Below, one piece after another: positions 23,992 to 37,100 of a stretch of DNA of 64,000 bases; position 1 is the first letter of the stretch; each line of letters begins with the position of its first letter. Where the stretch lies: positions 19,121,759 through 19,185,758 of the forward strand of contig CAIIXF020000009.1 in assembly GCA_903813345.2 (NCBI GenBank). The letters run 5' to 3'. The DNA comes from Owenia fusiformis (lineage: Eukaryota > Annelida > Polychaeta > Sabellida > Oweniidae). The notes under the pieces were generated by a model. The model did not search any database and was not told where the DNA came from. It saw only the letters and a list, made by a program, of their open reading frames with translations. A program made the position numbers and the translations under genes.

Positions 23992-25537
23992 CAGGGTGGG
24001 CCAAAAAAAACCACCCCCTTAGCCATTATTCCTGATAAATATTTATTTTTTAACATGTACACCAACAATGATATATCATTTTAAAGATAATTTAATTTGC
24101 TACAAAATGATATATAATAGCACCATTTTCAACAACCCCATATAGAAATATAACCAATTATGTGACATGGGGGTCAAAAAACACCTTTTCAATTTTCATC
24201 GATTTTGCGAACAATAGCCTATTTCCACCAAATTTTACTGTCCAGTTAAAAATTGCAACATTGACATGAGTCTTTCATAATTGGATATTATATGTTGTTT
24301 TCATTCAGTTTTTGAACCACGCATGCCCAATAAACATGTGTATGCTTATAAAACAAATTAATTTCTTCTCCAGTCTGTCCAAATATGGCTCAATAGACCC
24401 ATCCCCGGGACCCATCCTCTGATCAGATTATTTGCTTAAGACGCAGAAGCCATTGGTTGATGGCATAATTGATGAATGTATGCGGAAGTACCATTCAACT
24501 GCTAGTTATTCTTTCTTTTAGTTCCTCTACATCCCTGATAGGCTGGGTATCTTTAAATACCAATTGTTCTAGATGCCCCCGGGTATGGTAATCAACATTA
24601 TTGGCATCCGGACTGTCAGTAAGCCATTTGTCCAGGCTGGAGATGGTGCCATTTCGAATCTCCAAAAACTCCAGGGTAGCATTGGACCTGTGTGATGAAG
24701 CACTTTCCTATCCTTTCACATGTTTTTTATATCCTTGAGGAGTCCTTTTTAACACCTCATGTCATTAACACTCGGGAGTATATTTTTGCTCCTGATTCAA
24801 CAAAAACAGGGCCTGTACGGTCTTTCCTTTCTGGGAAACAATGAGTGGACACCACTGCCGTTTCAGAAAAATGTCCTCTCGATTTGAGTAGCCTTTTATC
24901 GCAAATGTCCCTATTCTTGCTAACTGATATATAGAGTCTATCCTGTTGATTACATGTATAGTACTTGGGGCATTTAGAACAGTTGGTCTATGAAGATCAC
25001 TAGCCTATCAGGGATGTAGACAAACTGAAAGAATGAATAATTAGGAGTTTGATGGTACTTCGGCAGAGAGCCATCAATTATACCAATGGCTTTCGCGTCT
25101 TTAGCGAATAATCCGGTCAGAGGATGGCTCCGGGGGGTTGGTCTATTGAGCCATATTTGGACAGACTGAAGAAGAAATTAATTTGTTTTATAAGCATACA
25201 CATGTTTATTGGGCATGCGTGGTTCAAAAACTGAATGAAAACAACATATAATATCCAATTATGAAAGACTCATGACAATGTTGCAGGACAGTAAAATTTG
25301 GTAAAAATAGGCTATTTTTCGCAAAATCGATGAAAATTGAAAAGGTGTTTTTTGACCCCCATGTCACATGAATGGTTATATCTCGAGCCAGGGTTGTTGA
25401 AAATTGTTCTATCATATATCATTTTGTTGCAAATTAAATTATCTTTAAAATGATTTATCATTGTTGGGGTACATGTTAAAAAATGAATATTTATCAGGAA
25501 TATCAGCTAGGGGGGTGGTTTTTTTTGGCCCACCCTG
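23992..25537 (-). mobile_element. Mariner-like DNA element folded back on itself, with decayed transposase
   Basis: Termini are CAGGGTGGGCCAAAAAAA and its inverse, flanked by TA on both sides as for Tc1/mariner insertions. The inverted similarity is not limited to the ends: ~550 bp at 23992-24546 match ~540 bp at 24999-25537 in inverse order. The unique centre and left arm encode, on the minus strand, the C-terminal part of a transposase: FSETAVVSTHCFPERKD, then FLEIRNGTISSLDKWLTDSP and GHLEQLVFKDTQPIRDVEEL, with stops and shifts. The right arm repeats the transposase end in reverse. It looks like two partial copies joined head to head or one copy plus an inverted duplication. Not autonomous. 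Confidence 0.75.
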
Positions 25538-25539
25538 TA

Positions 25540-27130
25540 GGTAAAAAGTTCTCTTGAAATTACGAAGTGATTTTACCTGTTAATTCTGTTCATGGTCCGC
25601 CATTTTTGCGGAAGTTACACTGAAACGCAAACTCCATGAAACGAAACGAAATCACTAGAAAAAACATGGCATACATTGTGCGCATGTGCAGCAAAGTTTT
25701 AACCAATCAGATTATTTGATTATTTTGCGCACATGAATTATTTGCTTCTGAGCACTTACAAGCTTACCACAATAAACAAACCTGGCAGAGACTACCCTGA
25801 GCCTACTTCATTTTGGCGAAATTTCAGCTCAAACTCGTGACAAATGAACTATGCATACGCTGGTGTGAAGCCTTGGAGACACTCATTTTTGTATATATGA
25901 TTTATGGTGTATACTTTTCTGCAGTTTGTGTGAGTTTGGGACATTAAATGTTAAAATTCAAGAAAATATGGCAATAAAACGACTAATCAATTAATATATA
26001 CCAGCACTGTAGGTAGATGCCGGTAAGATTTTTTATAGTAGGATCAGAGGCTCAATAAATATATTATTTATATCTATATTTTTATTGACCTTCCGACACT
26101 ACTATAAAACGATCTGGCCGGCGCCTTTGGAAATAGCTACTACGTAGAGAAGAAAACAAAGAAACAAGTAAATCGTACTTACAATTGTCTCATCCATATA
26201 CTTGTATTATTGCATCATAAAGCCTACAAAAAAGATTTAGATGATCCTAATCCGTCGCTTCAATCCACATAAGGCTTTTCACGCCTAAAATGCACAATCG
26301 CAGTATGTGCACTCGAAAGCTTACTGAGTGCATTTATTTGTGCTATTGACTCAGATATTCATTCAACTGTGGTATAGTTGAAACGAGCTTACAAAAGGCA
26401 CAGCGTTTACATTCAAATCTTCTTTCATTATTTTTGCTTTGTTACAGTTTCATTCACGTGACGTCATGCATGATGGAAAATATCAATGATACCAGACATG
26501 CCAGATGTGCCATGAATCCTGATAATAGAGTCCCGTTTGGTCCCACTCTCAAAGTCCCATCGAATCGTGTCTAAAGCAGACCGGTGAACGTGGAAAGAAC
26601 GAATATAATTCATTTCGTTATCCATGTTACATCATAGACATTAGGCTTACAATTTGAGTTATCAGTCGATCATTTTCTTCATGAACAAAGATGGCAGTCT
26701 TGAATTCAGCGGCCATCTCAGTGGATTTTAACATTTTAACATTTCCTTACATATAACATTTGAATTAAACCCTCCGATGGATCGGAGCAAATGTGACCCA
26801 AGCATTAGGCATCAGCATAAAATCATATCTAACAACTCACTGGGTTATCAAAAACTAATTTTCAAAATCGTGAAATAACATTACAATGGCAAATAATAAA
26901 ACTTCATCACTTTATTCTCACCGTTTATCCTGCACTGTACAAGGCTAGTATAGGCGATATCAAATTATCTTTATCAGATCAAATAAATATTCTAACATTT
27001 CAGTATATACAATCAACTGAACGAACGAACGTGGCACAAATTATTGTGACTAGTATTGACAATAGTTAATGAACAATAACTAATTTTCCATAGTTTCCTA
27101 GTGTGGCACCAAGTCCTTTGTCTCATCAAG
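25540..27130. other. Non-coding, with one short hairpin
   Basis: At about 26022-26117, GCCGGTAAGATTTTTTATAG pairs with an inverse ending ACGATCTGGCCGGC, a ~95-nt imperfect hairpin that may be a MITE remnant. No gene is seen. Confidence 0.45.
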
Positions 27131-27308
27131 TTATGCCTCAGTCACATTTGATCTACGGCAACCATACGGCAGCCTTATACCTTCCCAAACTCGAGAGTAA
27201 TATGCAGCATGGAAAATAGGAATAAGCAGTATGGTGTCGATTTTTTATATCGATTTTGTGAAGCTATGGTTGCCGTACGGCCGCCGTAGAACAGATGTGG
27301 CTGAGGCT
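27131..27308. mobile_element. Short MITE-like inverted repeat
   Basis: About 40 bp starting GCCTCAGTCACATTTGATCT return inverted as ...GAACAGATGTGGCTGAGGC after ~100 bp. The palindromic ends share CTACGGC...GTACGGC. No ORF. Confidence 0.65.
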
Positions 27309-28063
27309 TTGTGTGCTCTGGGTTGTAAACAGTTCACTGGATGGGCCTGCAAGCGACAGTACTGAAGTCGAGGGAATCATTTTCAGTATGATCAAGAGGT
27401 CAGATTAATTTTTGATATGCTGAGTTTTCAAGATCTTGTCTGTCCATCTTGATAAATAACCTTGGGATGACCATATTGAAGTATAACTGGATGCTTCTCA
27501 TTTAGCTCGTCGGCTGAATATCAGGAAGAGTGAGCAATTCTCAAGCCCTTGTTCAGATGTTAAAATTAAACTTTACGTACGATATTATTCATCATACACC
27601 CCTTTAGACATACTGATTGTATTCCTCAAGGGTGCGATTATGTCCGATCAGTCTCCAGGCCATGTATTTCTTAGCGGACGCTTTCACCATTCGCCGAATA
27701 ATTAATAACTATAAAGATTTAAAAACTGGTCTAAGCATAGTTGGTTCACTTCGATGTTTATATTTGATTTTGAAAAAATTCCAGTTCTTCCGACTGTAAG
27801 ACAAAACCACAGAAGATTAAACAGTTAGGGCTCATTTACGTGTAGACGTGCACCTTGATCATGTCTTCCCGGCCAAGTGAACGTTGGTGAACAATTGTTT
27901 CCTGGCCCATGACCCCAGAACCCACTGAAGATAATAACCAAATTGTCGGATTGTACTTCAGTTTGACTACTACTATCTGTTATGCAACGTGTGTTTCTAG
28001 GAGTCACAGTATGACAGGTCCCTAGAGATAGATCATGTAGGTATGGTAGACTGGGACGGATTC
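27309..28063 (-). other. 3' flank / probable 3' UTR of the hephaestin-like gene
   Basis: Follows the TAG at 28064. No canonical AATAAA is obvious on the minus strand, and no other gene is seen. Confidence 0.4.
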
Positions 28064-28130
28064 CTAAAGTGCGTAGACAAGGGGCGTTGGATCTTCTTCA
28101 ATATTTTTTTCGGTATGCTCTTTTGGTAAC
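28064..28130 (-). other. HEPH: Hephaestin last coding exon (cytosolic tail)
   Basis: The transmembrane exon reads ...WHFRKW then AG at a perfect GGAG-GTAAGT donor (28470/28469); reading through gives TAA within the donor. The acceptor TTTTGCAG at 28131-28138 opens a 67-nt exon in the correct phase: RLPKEHTEKNIEEDP and TPLVYAL, then TAG at 28066-28064. Without splicing the tail would be one residue after KW. Confidence 0.8.
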
Positions 28131-31100
28131 CTGCAAAACACAAGTGTACACAAGCTACTCTCGGATAACAATTACATTTCGTACGATAGCACAGGATAAT
28201 GCGATTCAACTTTTATCTCCGAGCGGGTGGGGTAATAAAGTACTATCTAGTATTCATTTTGGCCTATGGTTTGTCGAAAACATGGCAGTACAGAGGGACG
28301 TCAATGTCATGGACCATGGGAATCTCTTGTTATAGCATCACTCCGTCGTTACAAGGAGATGTGATAAATATCAGAATGACATGTGACACTATGCAAGAAT
28401 TCATTAAGGCATAGAGTTAGATCAAAGCCACGGTTGGTTGAACATGGATGGCCATAAGTAAGAACTTACCTCCATTTCCTAAAGTGCCATATTAATAGGG
28501 CACCTGTGAGTAAGATGACAAAGCCTAAGAAGCCTAATATCACGAGACTAGGACCATGCTGCAGTAGAAATACTTCATTGTCTGATGATTCAAGATTAGG
28601 TAATACCGTGTACACTGTTTCCATGCCCGATTGCATGTGTTTGTTAACGTGACAATGTAACAGCCAAGTCCCTATCTCATTTGGGGACATCTCAACATTT
28701 TCGTATATCCCGGGGAAGATGTCTACGACGTCCGCTCTGTGCGAATGGTGGGTGCGATGGATCACTGTTTGACCGTGGAAGTGCACTGTGTGGATGTCAA
28801 CCTTGCCTCCCATTCCAATCAAGTACCACGCTACATGTTCCCCTTCCCTCATTTCGAGCCCAATATCGCTTTGGAAAACATATCCATTGATGGCTGAAAG
28901 TTAAATTGAGATTTGGAGATTTACCGGTAAGTAAGGGCATAGAAGTGAACACCCTGGAATTACTATATTTTCACATGTTTCACATAGACGAACAATAAGT
29001 CGTGTTTATAGCTGTTATAGCAGTTTGAATTAATTATAATCGTTGAGCTTGTGACCTGAAGACGAAGTTATGAGATGTTAGACATGTAAGATTTCCAAGT
29101 GCCTTCCCCGTAAATTAAAGGTAAACAAATGACCACTCACCGTACATCATATTACTGAGCCGGAAAGATGCGTCGCTCTTCTGAATCACTGCGCCCTCAT
29201 CATTATTCAGTTTCTCAATATTGTCATCTATATACCAACTGAGATTCTCGTCAAATATGGTAAAAAGCAAGCCGAATTCTCTGTCCATATCGAGCCTGCC
29301 ATCTTGCTTATTTAAAACGTTCTTTCTACAAATCACTATTGGTCCAATAAGACCACTATTTGTATCTCGAACTATATCGACCGCGGAGTAATACGCCCAG
29401 ACAATGCAGTTAGGATCGGAGTGACCCGGTCCTGATCTGGCGGGAACACTCCAATGATATGTGTAAGTCCGCCCTGGGGCAACAGCTTCATCGCAATGTG
29501 GAGTTTCTCCATCCTTATAAGCAATTCCTTCACTGGATTTATCAAACATAACTCCATGTGGATGGATTGAATACGAACGTTGTTTTGCATTGTTCTTGAA
29601 AACAACATTTATTTTATCGCCCACTTCAGCTTTGATTACTGGGCCAAGAATTCCTAAATGGCGTTCAAGTTCGGATCGTTCTTTTCTATGCATGAATGAA
29701 TCATCGGAATATTCAACAAATACTGCTTTTAAGTATTTAGATCCTATAGTGGTGTTACTACGAACTACAAACCGAGCCTTGGAACTGCAAACAAAAATCA
29801 ACAAGGATAACATATAAGGATAAAATCCTCTCTTGGTGTCTGTCGAAAATCGAGGAATATGACAAAAACAGACAAAGGTCACGTACGATAAACATCCACA
29901 ACAGGGTTTGCTAAACTGCCATAATCATAGTCATTGCATAGATGCGAGTAGAAATAATATTGATTTATGTCATTAAATATTCAAAGTGATGTCATATTTG
30001 AAATATACATGTAAAAGTACATCTAGAAATATGATTTTTAAAATTGTTTATCAACTTTGAAAGTGTAATTCTTTGGGAAAATGTGACTTTTAGTTCGGGG
30101 AGATTCCCCATAGACCCTATGTTATAAAATCACAAAAGGTGAAATATCTTTTCTTGTATTGGACAGATAATATTTTCTTTTACTGGACATATTTTAATTT
30201 GCATAACTATTAGAAACATAAAGTTGATATGAAAATACCTCATAATATTAAAGGGAACTTTCTACTACACCCGCCATGAAATCTGACCCGAATGAGCCAC
30301 CCGATGGTGAAATTGTTTACTACCTACTCGCATCTGAGTTCTTGACAATTGTGATACTATATATCCGAACAGCTTTGGAAAATCCCGAATGACACTATAA
30401 TCAATTCTTATATCTTTTTGCCTTGCAACGCAAGATGCTCTTAGATTGCAACATCTGAACTTTTGAGATTAATGTGGGCTTTTCCTGGCTTGAGAAGGTA
30501 TGATATTCCATGATATTTTATATTTTGTCATCAAATACATGTACTTATACCTATCCATTTCATCCAATGGTTTACCGGTCACCACATCTTTGTTTATGGG
30601 AGCATAATCCCAAATCTCTTCCTCAGCAGCGATGAAATACGTTTTAGTAGCACCAACCATGTGACCATCCCCCTCAGAATTGGGAGCATCCTCTAGGGAA
30701 CATTTCGACACTTCAAACATTGCACTTTCTCCGGCCAAAAAATGATCATTGCTTCTGCAGGCCACTGACCAAATTCCTGAAATTAAATGTGGATGAATTC
30801 AATTTGTGCACACACAGAACAATAACCTTCAGGACATACAATTCAGAAAGCACATTGTAAATCCGACTTGAAACAAATTAAATATCTTAAGGACAGGGTG
30901 CATGTTGGGAAATTTTCTGCATTCCTCAATTGAGTCACATGTTATTTTTCAAACATGAATAACTCCTTCCCCACATTGTCTACATCTTCCAAGTTTGCAC
31001 AAAGAGTGCACTTCTGTGCCTAGAAAAGCCTTGTGAGAAGGTTTGTTTTGTAAAATGTATAAAAAATGAGAAAATTCAGTGAAAAAAATTCTGAAAATTT

Positions 31101-34100
31101 TCTGAATTTTCTTGTTTTTTATACACTTTATCACAACATTCTTCTCACAAGTCTTTTCTAGGCTCATAAGTGCACTCTTTGTGCAAAACTGGAAGATATA
31201 GACAATGAAGGGAAGGAGTGATTCTTGTTTGAAAAATAACATGTGACTCAATTGAGGAATGCAGAAAATTTCCCATCATGCACCCTGACCTTAAGTCATA
31301 CAGACATTCAAGTCTCAACATTCAAGTAGCAAACGAGTACACACGATAATTCAGACGATTTTTTCTAAATGTAGGCCTATATTCCAAATCAAATGTTGGT
31401 GGAAGTTTTTTGGTGTGAGGTAGGCTATATATATTTATAAAATTAACCTCGTACATTACCTAGATTGTCCGGGTACATTATAATGGTGGAGAATGTGCCC
31501 GCTAGTTCCAACACAGAATCCTTTGTATTATGCCATCTCTGGAAAGTGTGTCCGCTGAAGTGGACAGCGTGCAAGTCCGCTTGGCTCCCCAATCCGATAA
31601 TGTGCCAGCTGACGACATCGTCTAAGCACGTCCTTAAAAGGGGGAGGTTTCCATAACTGTATCCATTAATGGCTGAAAATAAATGTTTCCTTATTACTGT
31701 ACTGCTTTAATAATAAACAATGCAAAGCATGTGAAATCATTCATGATAATCCACTCCATGGCCAACCCCTAATGCATCTAGTGAACTCATTGACCTCATC
31801 ATAATTTTGCATTTGTATTATTTCCTTGTAACCTTCTATAATGCCCTCGGGCAATTGAAGGAATTAACATTATAATATTTTATGAAGAAATAAATACGAA
31901 ATATTAAAAAAAATCCATGATAATTCTTAAACTGTGCGTTGAACTGTACGTGTACTACTTACAATGCATCTGATTAGCGGCTTTGAAGTTCTTGTCTTTA
32001 GCAATTCCAGGATTGGTAAAACGTTTGACATTATCATCTAAATACCATCCTATGTTCTCATTGGTCACACTAAACAACAAGATGAACTCGCTGTCTACTC
32101 CAATCTGTAATTGTAAACGTTAATGGTTGTTATTTATAATCACAGACGAGAATTGGTTTTAGTATGGTTATATTGGGTTTGTTTGGTTTTCATATTTTAA
32201 CAGGATACATAAATTGCTACTAATGAAAGTGAATATTTATGCATACATGATAACAGGTTTCAAAAGAATAATTGAACTGATACGATTTCAGGTTACTTAG
32301 CACCTTAATATACCATTTACATTCGTTTGACTTCACTTCTTAAAAGAGAGCTTCGTCTTCTTCTTGTAGTTTAACTAGACTCTGCACGCAGCAGGGTAAC
32401 CTTAATACTGCAATTACTCGATTACCTGTTTCCCGTGATTATCCAAAGAGCCCCGTTTACAAGTGAGCAAAGGTCCTACTAATCCCGAGTATATATCCTT
32501 CCGTTGATCAACGGCGGAGTGATATATCCAGGTGAGGCACTGTGGATCTTCTTTACTAGGCGCCTCATCTTCCGTCACTGTCCAAATGTAAGTAAATGTG
32601 TGCCCTGGTTGAACCTGATCACCGCCTTTACCACGAGCACCATCTTTATAAAGAGCACCTTCGTACATCTTACTGAATGAAACTCCTCGAGCATTGACGG
32701 AATAATTTCTCGATGCTTTATTTAGAAATGTTAGTTTTATAGTATCACCAACTTCGGCTCTTATTATTGGCCCTAGAAATCCCAAATGAGCCTCTTTGTC
32801 TGATCGTTGCACTTTGTTGGTAAATGTACTGTCTGTGTATTCCTTGTACAAAACCTTTTTGTATTTGCCGCCTATGAACTTCCCATCTCTTAGGAAATAT
32901 TTCAATGAGCTGAAATATGAACATACATAAATTATGTCATTTAATTTTGGGCTTATTTGTGACCTTGATCGATGTGCAGGATCTAATAAGTTACTGCAAT
33001 TATCATAAAAATCGAGCAAATATTGAGTACATTAAATCAGAAAATAGAGAAACAACACTTGAACAAAAGCAAATACAACGGAACAATAAAATAAACACCA
33101 ATTACAAACATCCCTATGTTGCAAAACAACTTTTAATATTATGTTCAAAATAGAGGATCTGTATGAAAAAATCACATCAGTTAAATTCAATTAATAGAGC
33201 ATGTCACGGTAGTTCTAAAGAAAACAAATGCCAAATAAAAAGGCACTACAAAAGAAGAACCACATAAAAATGATAGGCCTCTATACGAGGTGATTGGAAA
33301 AATGCAATGTTTTGCTATGTAACGGGGTCTTATTTTTTGTGGCTTTCACAGCCATTACTTTCAAGCAAACGTTGACCGAATCATGACATTACATGTACTT
33401 TTAATCAGATATAAATTATTAACATTCGTGTAGTATTTAAATATTGTACATTATCCCTCAGAGTCAAGGTTTGCCACTCGACTTTATCGTATGTTGAAGT
33501 AACAGTCATTCTAATTTCACTTTTACAATGGGTGATCATGACATGCCAATAATTCACTGTTCCTTATAAACATGTATTGTGCAACGATCATGGATTACTA
33601 TACCATGGTCATGTTTTAATATGGATTCACAGATCTATAAAAAGTTGGTGTAACGAGAAACAGTATGGATGCAGTAACCAGGGGAATGCAGCAATTTAAT
33701 ATTATTTTCAGATAATTAAAGTCGTTCTCACCTTTTCGTTGTATTGAGGGATGTGCCATTAAACTTATTCCTACCAGATGGCGCATAATCCCACGTGACC
33801 TCCTCTGCAGCGATGAAATATTCTCTCGTATTTCCAGTATTGAGCATGTTACCATGGTGATGTTTGTGCATATTTATATCATCTGAGCCCTTTAGATCCT
33901 CCATGTGGATATGGGGTTCAACGTGGCCCCTGTGCATATGTTCCCCATCGTGTGATTCGGGGTGGTGTTTGAGGTAGATATCCTCACCGTCGCCATCCAT
34001 CTTGTCATCATTTAGGTTAACATCCTTTTCAAACAAGTGTGTTTCTGCGTCGATGTTTATTTTGCTATTGTCTTGTGATGGACAATCGTTGATGTCAACA

Positions 34101-37100
34101 TATGCTAACATTCCACCTACATACAGACACATAATGATAATCAATGAATTGAAATATAAATTCAAAATAGACTAGGCTTTCTCCTCATTTTATTAAAAAT
34201 CATTTCAACTATATTCATCCACATATTTTTGTAAACGAGTAAAATGTATACGTTATCGCTTAATCGAACATTTTCTATATTTCGTAACTTACCAAAATAA
34301 TGGCCGAGGAGATCGCACTCTATGAGCCATCTTCCTGTTTCCTTGGCTTGCATGAAACTCCTTGTCACTTTCCCAGGGTAAAGGGCCATAACGTCTGTCC
34401 TAATTTTGTAAAAAAGTATCAATTAGTCCATTAGGTGGACGCTTTTAAAAACAGGGGTCGAACTGTCGAATGACATTAGTTTAAAAACAAGACTTTTACA
34501 ATGTAATACTTTGAGAATAAACTGCAACATGTGAAGGCCTATTGTACAATACCTGTGATTGTTGTACAGCAATGTCTGACCGTGGATGTAAGCCGTATGA
34601 AGGTCCGCCTCTGTTCCCAGTGTAAACATATTCCATCCTACTTTGTCTCCTCTACACACAGACAGCCCCGGTAGGTTCCCATACATGTACCCGTTGATGG
34701 AGTGCATTCGGTTACTCTTGAAAAACGCCTTGTCAGATTTCAATGATTTTAGATCAGCGTTGCAGAACTTTTTTATATTGTGATCTATGTACCAGCTTTC
34801 GTTCTCGTTGAATATTTTGAAGAGTAGGGTTCTGTCTTTGTATTTGTAGTCACTGTTGTTGTAGTATGTCCCTAAATGATATTACCAGCACGTGCAGTAT
34901 AGGCTATTTTCAAAAATTTAGATAAATACAATAAGTTTCCTGGATTAGCGGCAGATTTGCTTTAACTGAAAAATCTCTGACTCAATTATGTCATTCTCAA
35001 CCTACCTTTTCTACACGTCATAAGCGATCCGATCAGGCCGGAATTAGTGTCTCTCGGTGTATCAACATGGGAATGATATATCCAGGCTAGACAGTCCGGG
35101 TCCCCCGTAGAAGGAGCCTCTGATTCTCTGATTGACCAAATATAGGTATGGGTGGAATTAGGAAGGACGCCATCATCTAATTTATTTTTGCCTGTTGTCT
35201 TATCTTGATAGAATGCCCCTGTAAATCACACAAAGAACTGGTGCAAAGGGGAAATAATAATGAATAGGCTCACGGTTGTATTGTAGTATCCTCGTCTGAA
35301 CGGAACCGTTTAATGGAGAGTCTAGAATTAGTCACATAATCAATTTTGCCAGTGAACATAAAATTTTACTTTAAAACACATCATAATAATTGGTATAAAC
35401 ATTTTGCTGATTCGAAAATTCAAAGTAAACGCATTTACTTTTCAACCAGTGGAACTTGACATATTACACTTTGTATCACCCGCTCGTTGATGGAGGTATT
35501 TTATTCGAGGGCCAATATCTTTGGATGGGGCAATTAATCATCCATTTTATAAACTGGATTTGTAGTTGTGTTACGTGTTGGATCAAAAGATTGTGATGAA
35601 CATTTACCTTCAGAATCTTTTTTGTAGTTAACACCATGTGGATGCATGCTGAATGGCCTCGATGCCAAGTTTTTGTAATGAATCACGATTCGGTCGCCAA
35701 CCTCTCCAACCATTGTAGGTCCCAAGACACCCGTGTATTCATCCCTTTCTTTCCTGGCGGTGAACGAATCGTCCTTAAATTCACGGTACAAGGCCTTCAC
35801 ATATCGGGAACCAATTCGCCTTGCATTGTGGGTAAAGTAATCCAGTGGTTTTCTGTAAAAGATTATGATCGATTTGACACAGCAGGTCTATCTCAGAGTT
35901 TTATATTTACCAATTCAAAAACAAAATAAATATGATATTGATATTGTTAGCTGTTTTTGTGAGTCATACAAAAAGTAATAAGGATAATGTTTAATTCAGT
36001 CTTTCGCACATAAGATTTCTCATCAAACTGAGATGACCCCCATGGTTTCTATGGAAATGTTTCCCTAGCGCCCATGAGGAACACCAAACTAGTGTTGCGG
36101 CTGGTACACTCCCATCCAAACGTTTGGAAACCCTTTAACTCATTGAACTACATGTCAAATGATACTCGCGTTTTAATTTTTCTCATTCAAAAACAATTAA
36201 AATGTGGATGTTTTATTTATGATTCTATGTATTTACATCATTTCCAGATCCTCAGATTTTTTGAATTATTCTGTCACTTTCAAAATATCGTATTTTCATG
36301 TCCCATTTTATTAACATTTGGAAATCGCCGTCTACGTAATATTCCAGTGTGAAATGGTTTGCCGCAAACAACATTACAAGATAAGATTAAAATAGACATG
36401 TATTAATCGAATCGATGTTTTGCAAATGTTTCTTTATGTAGGAAATTAAAGATTTTGAAATCATTTTTGCCTGTCGTGTTATCTCATTTAATGAGAGGGA
36501 TATTTGAAAAATAAAGAACGAATGGCTATAGACATTCATGGGGTTACATTAACATTTTTTGAAAAATTCAATGTCGTTAATATCTTTGATATGTAGGATC
36601 AAATTGTAGATAAATATGTATATTTTCAAGAAATAGCAATAAAAAACATTCAAGATAACTGATATAAGTTTCTTTTGGTTGATTTGGGAGGTATGTATCA
36701 CTTCCTGTGAAAATGTGAATATTTTATCAGTCTTAGAAAATGTCTCCAGAATATATAAACCCAACTTGGCAGATGTCACATTGTTTGATTGTGTCATTCT
36801 ATACACTCATTGGATTAATATTTTGTACATATAAATAATCATATTTCAATAGTCATTGAGTAGGGATTAGCTATGTTTGCGATTGTGTTGACCTACTTAT
36901 TTTTAGAGAGAAGAAGGTCATGAAAAACACCTGCTTTGTTCATATAACGCTTGGTTCTTACCTAGAAAGTTATATGTAGTAAGGGAATAGTGTACTTCTA
37001 AGGTACTTCTTGAGATATGTAAAATTCTAGGTAAGGACCAGGCGTTGTGCTAAAATGGAACTTTTATGCAATTTTCAGCATGAAATAAAATGATGTCAGC

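Noticed and set aside
28466-28468. TAA as the end of the hephaestin-like protein
   Set aside because: It sits inside a perfect GTAAGT donor, and an in-phase terminal exon exists downstream. Kept only as a possible alternative end.
35534-35607. Extension of the hephaestin exon-2 frame past 35608
   Set aside because: A GTAAAT donor lies at 35607 and the next exon resumes domain 1 in phase. The extension is intron.
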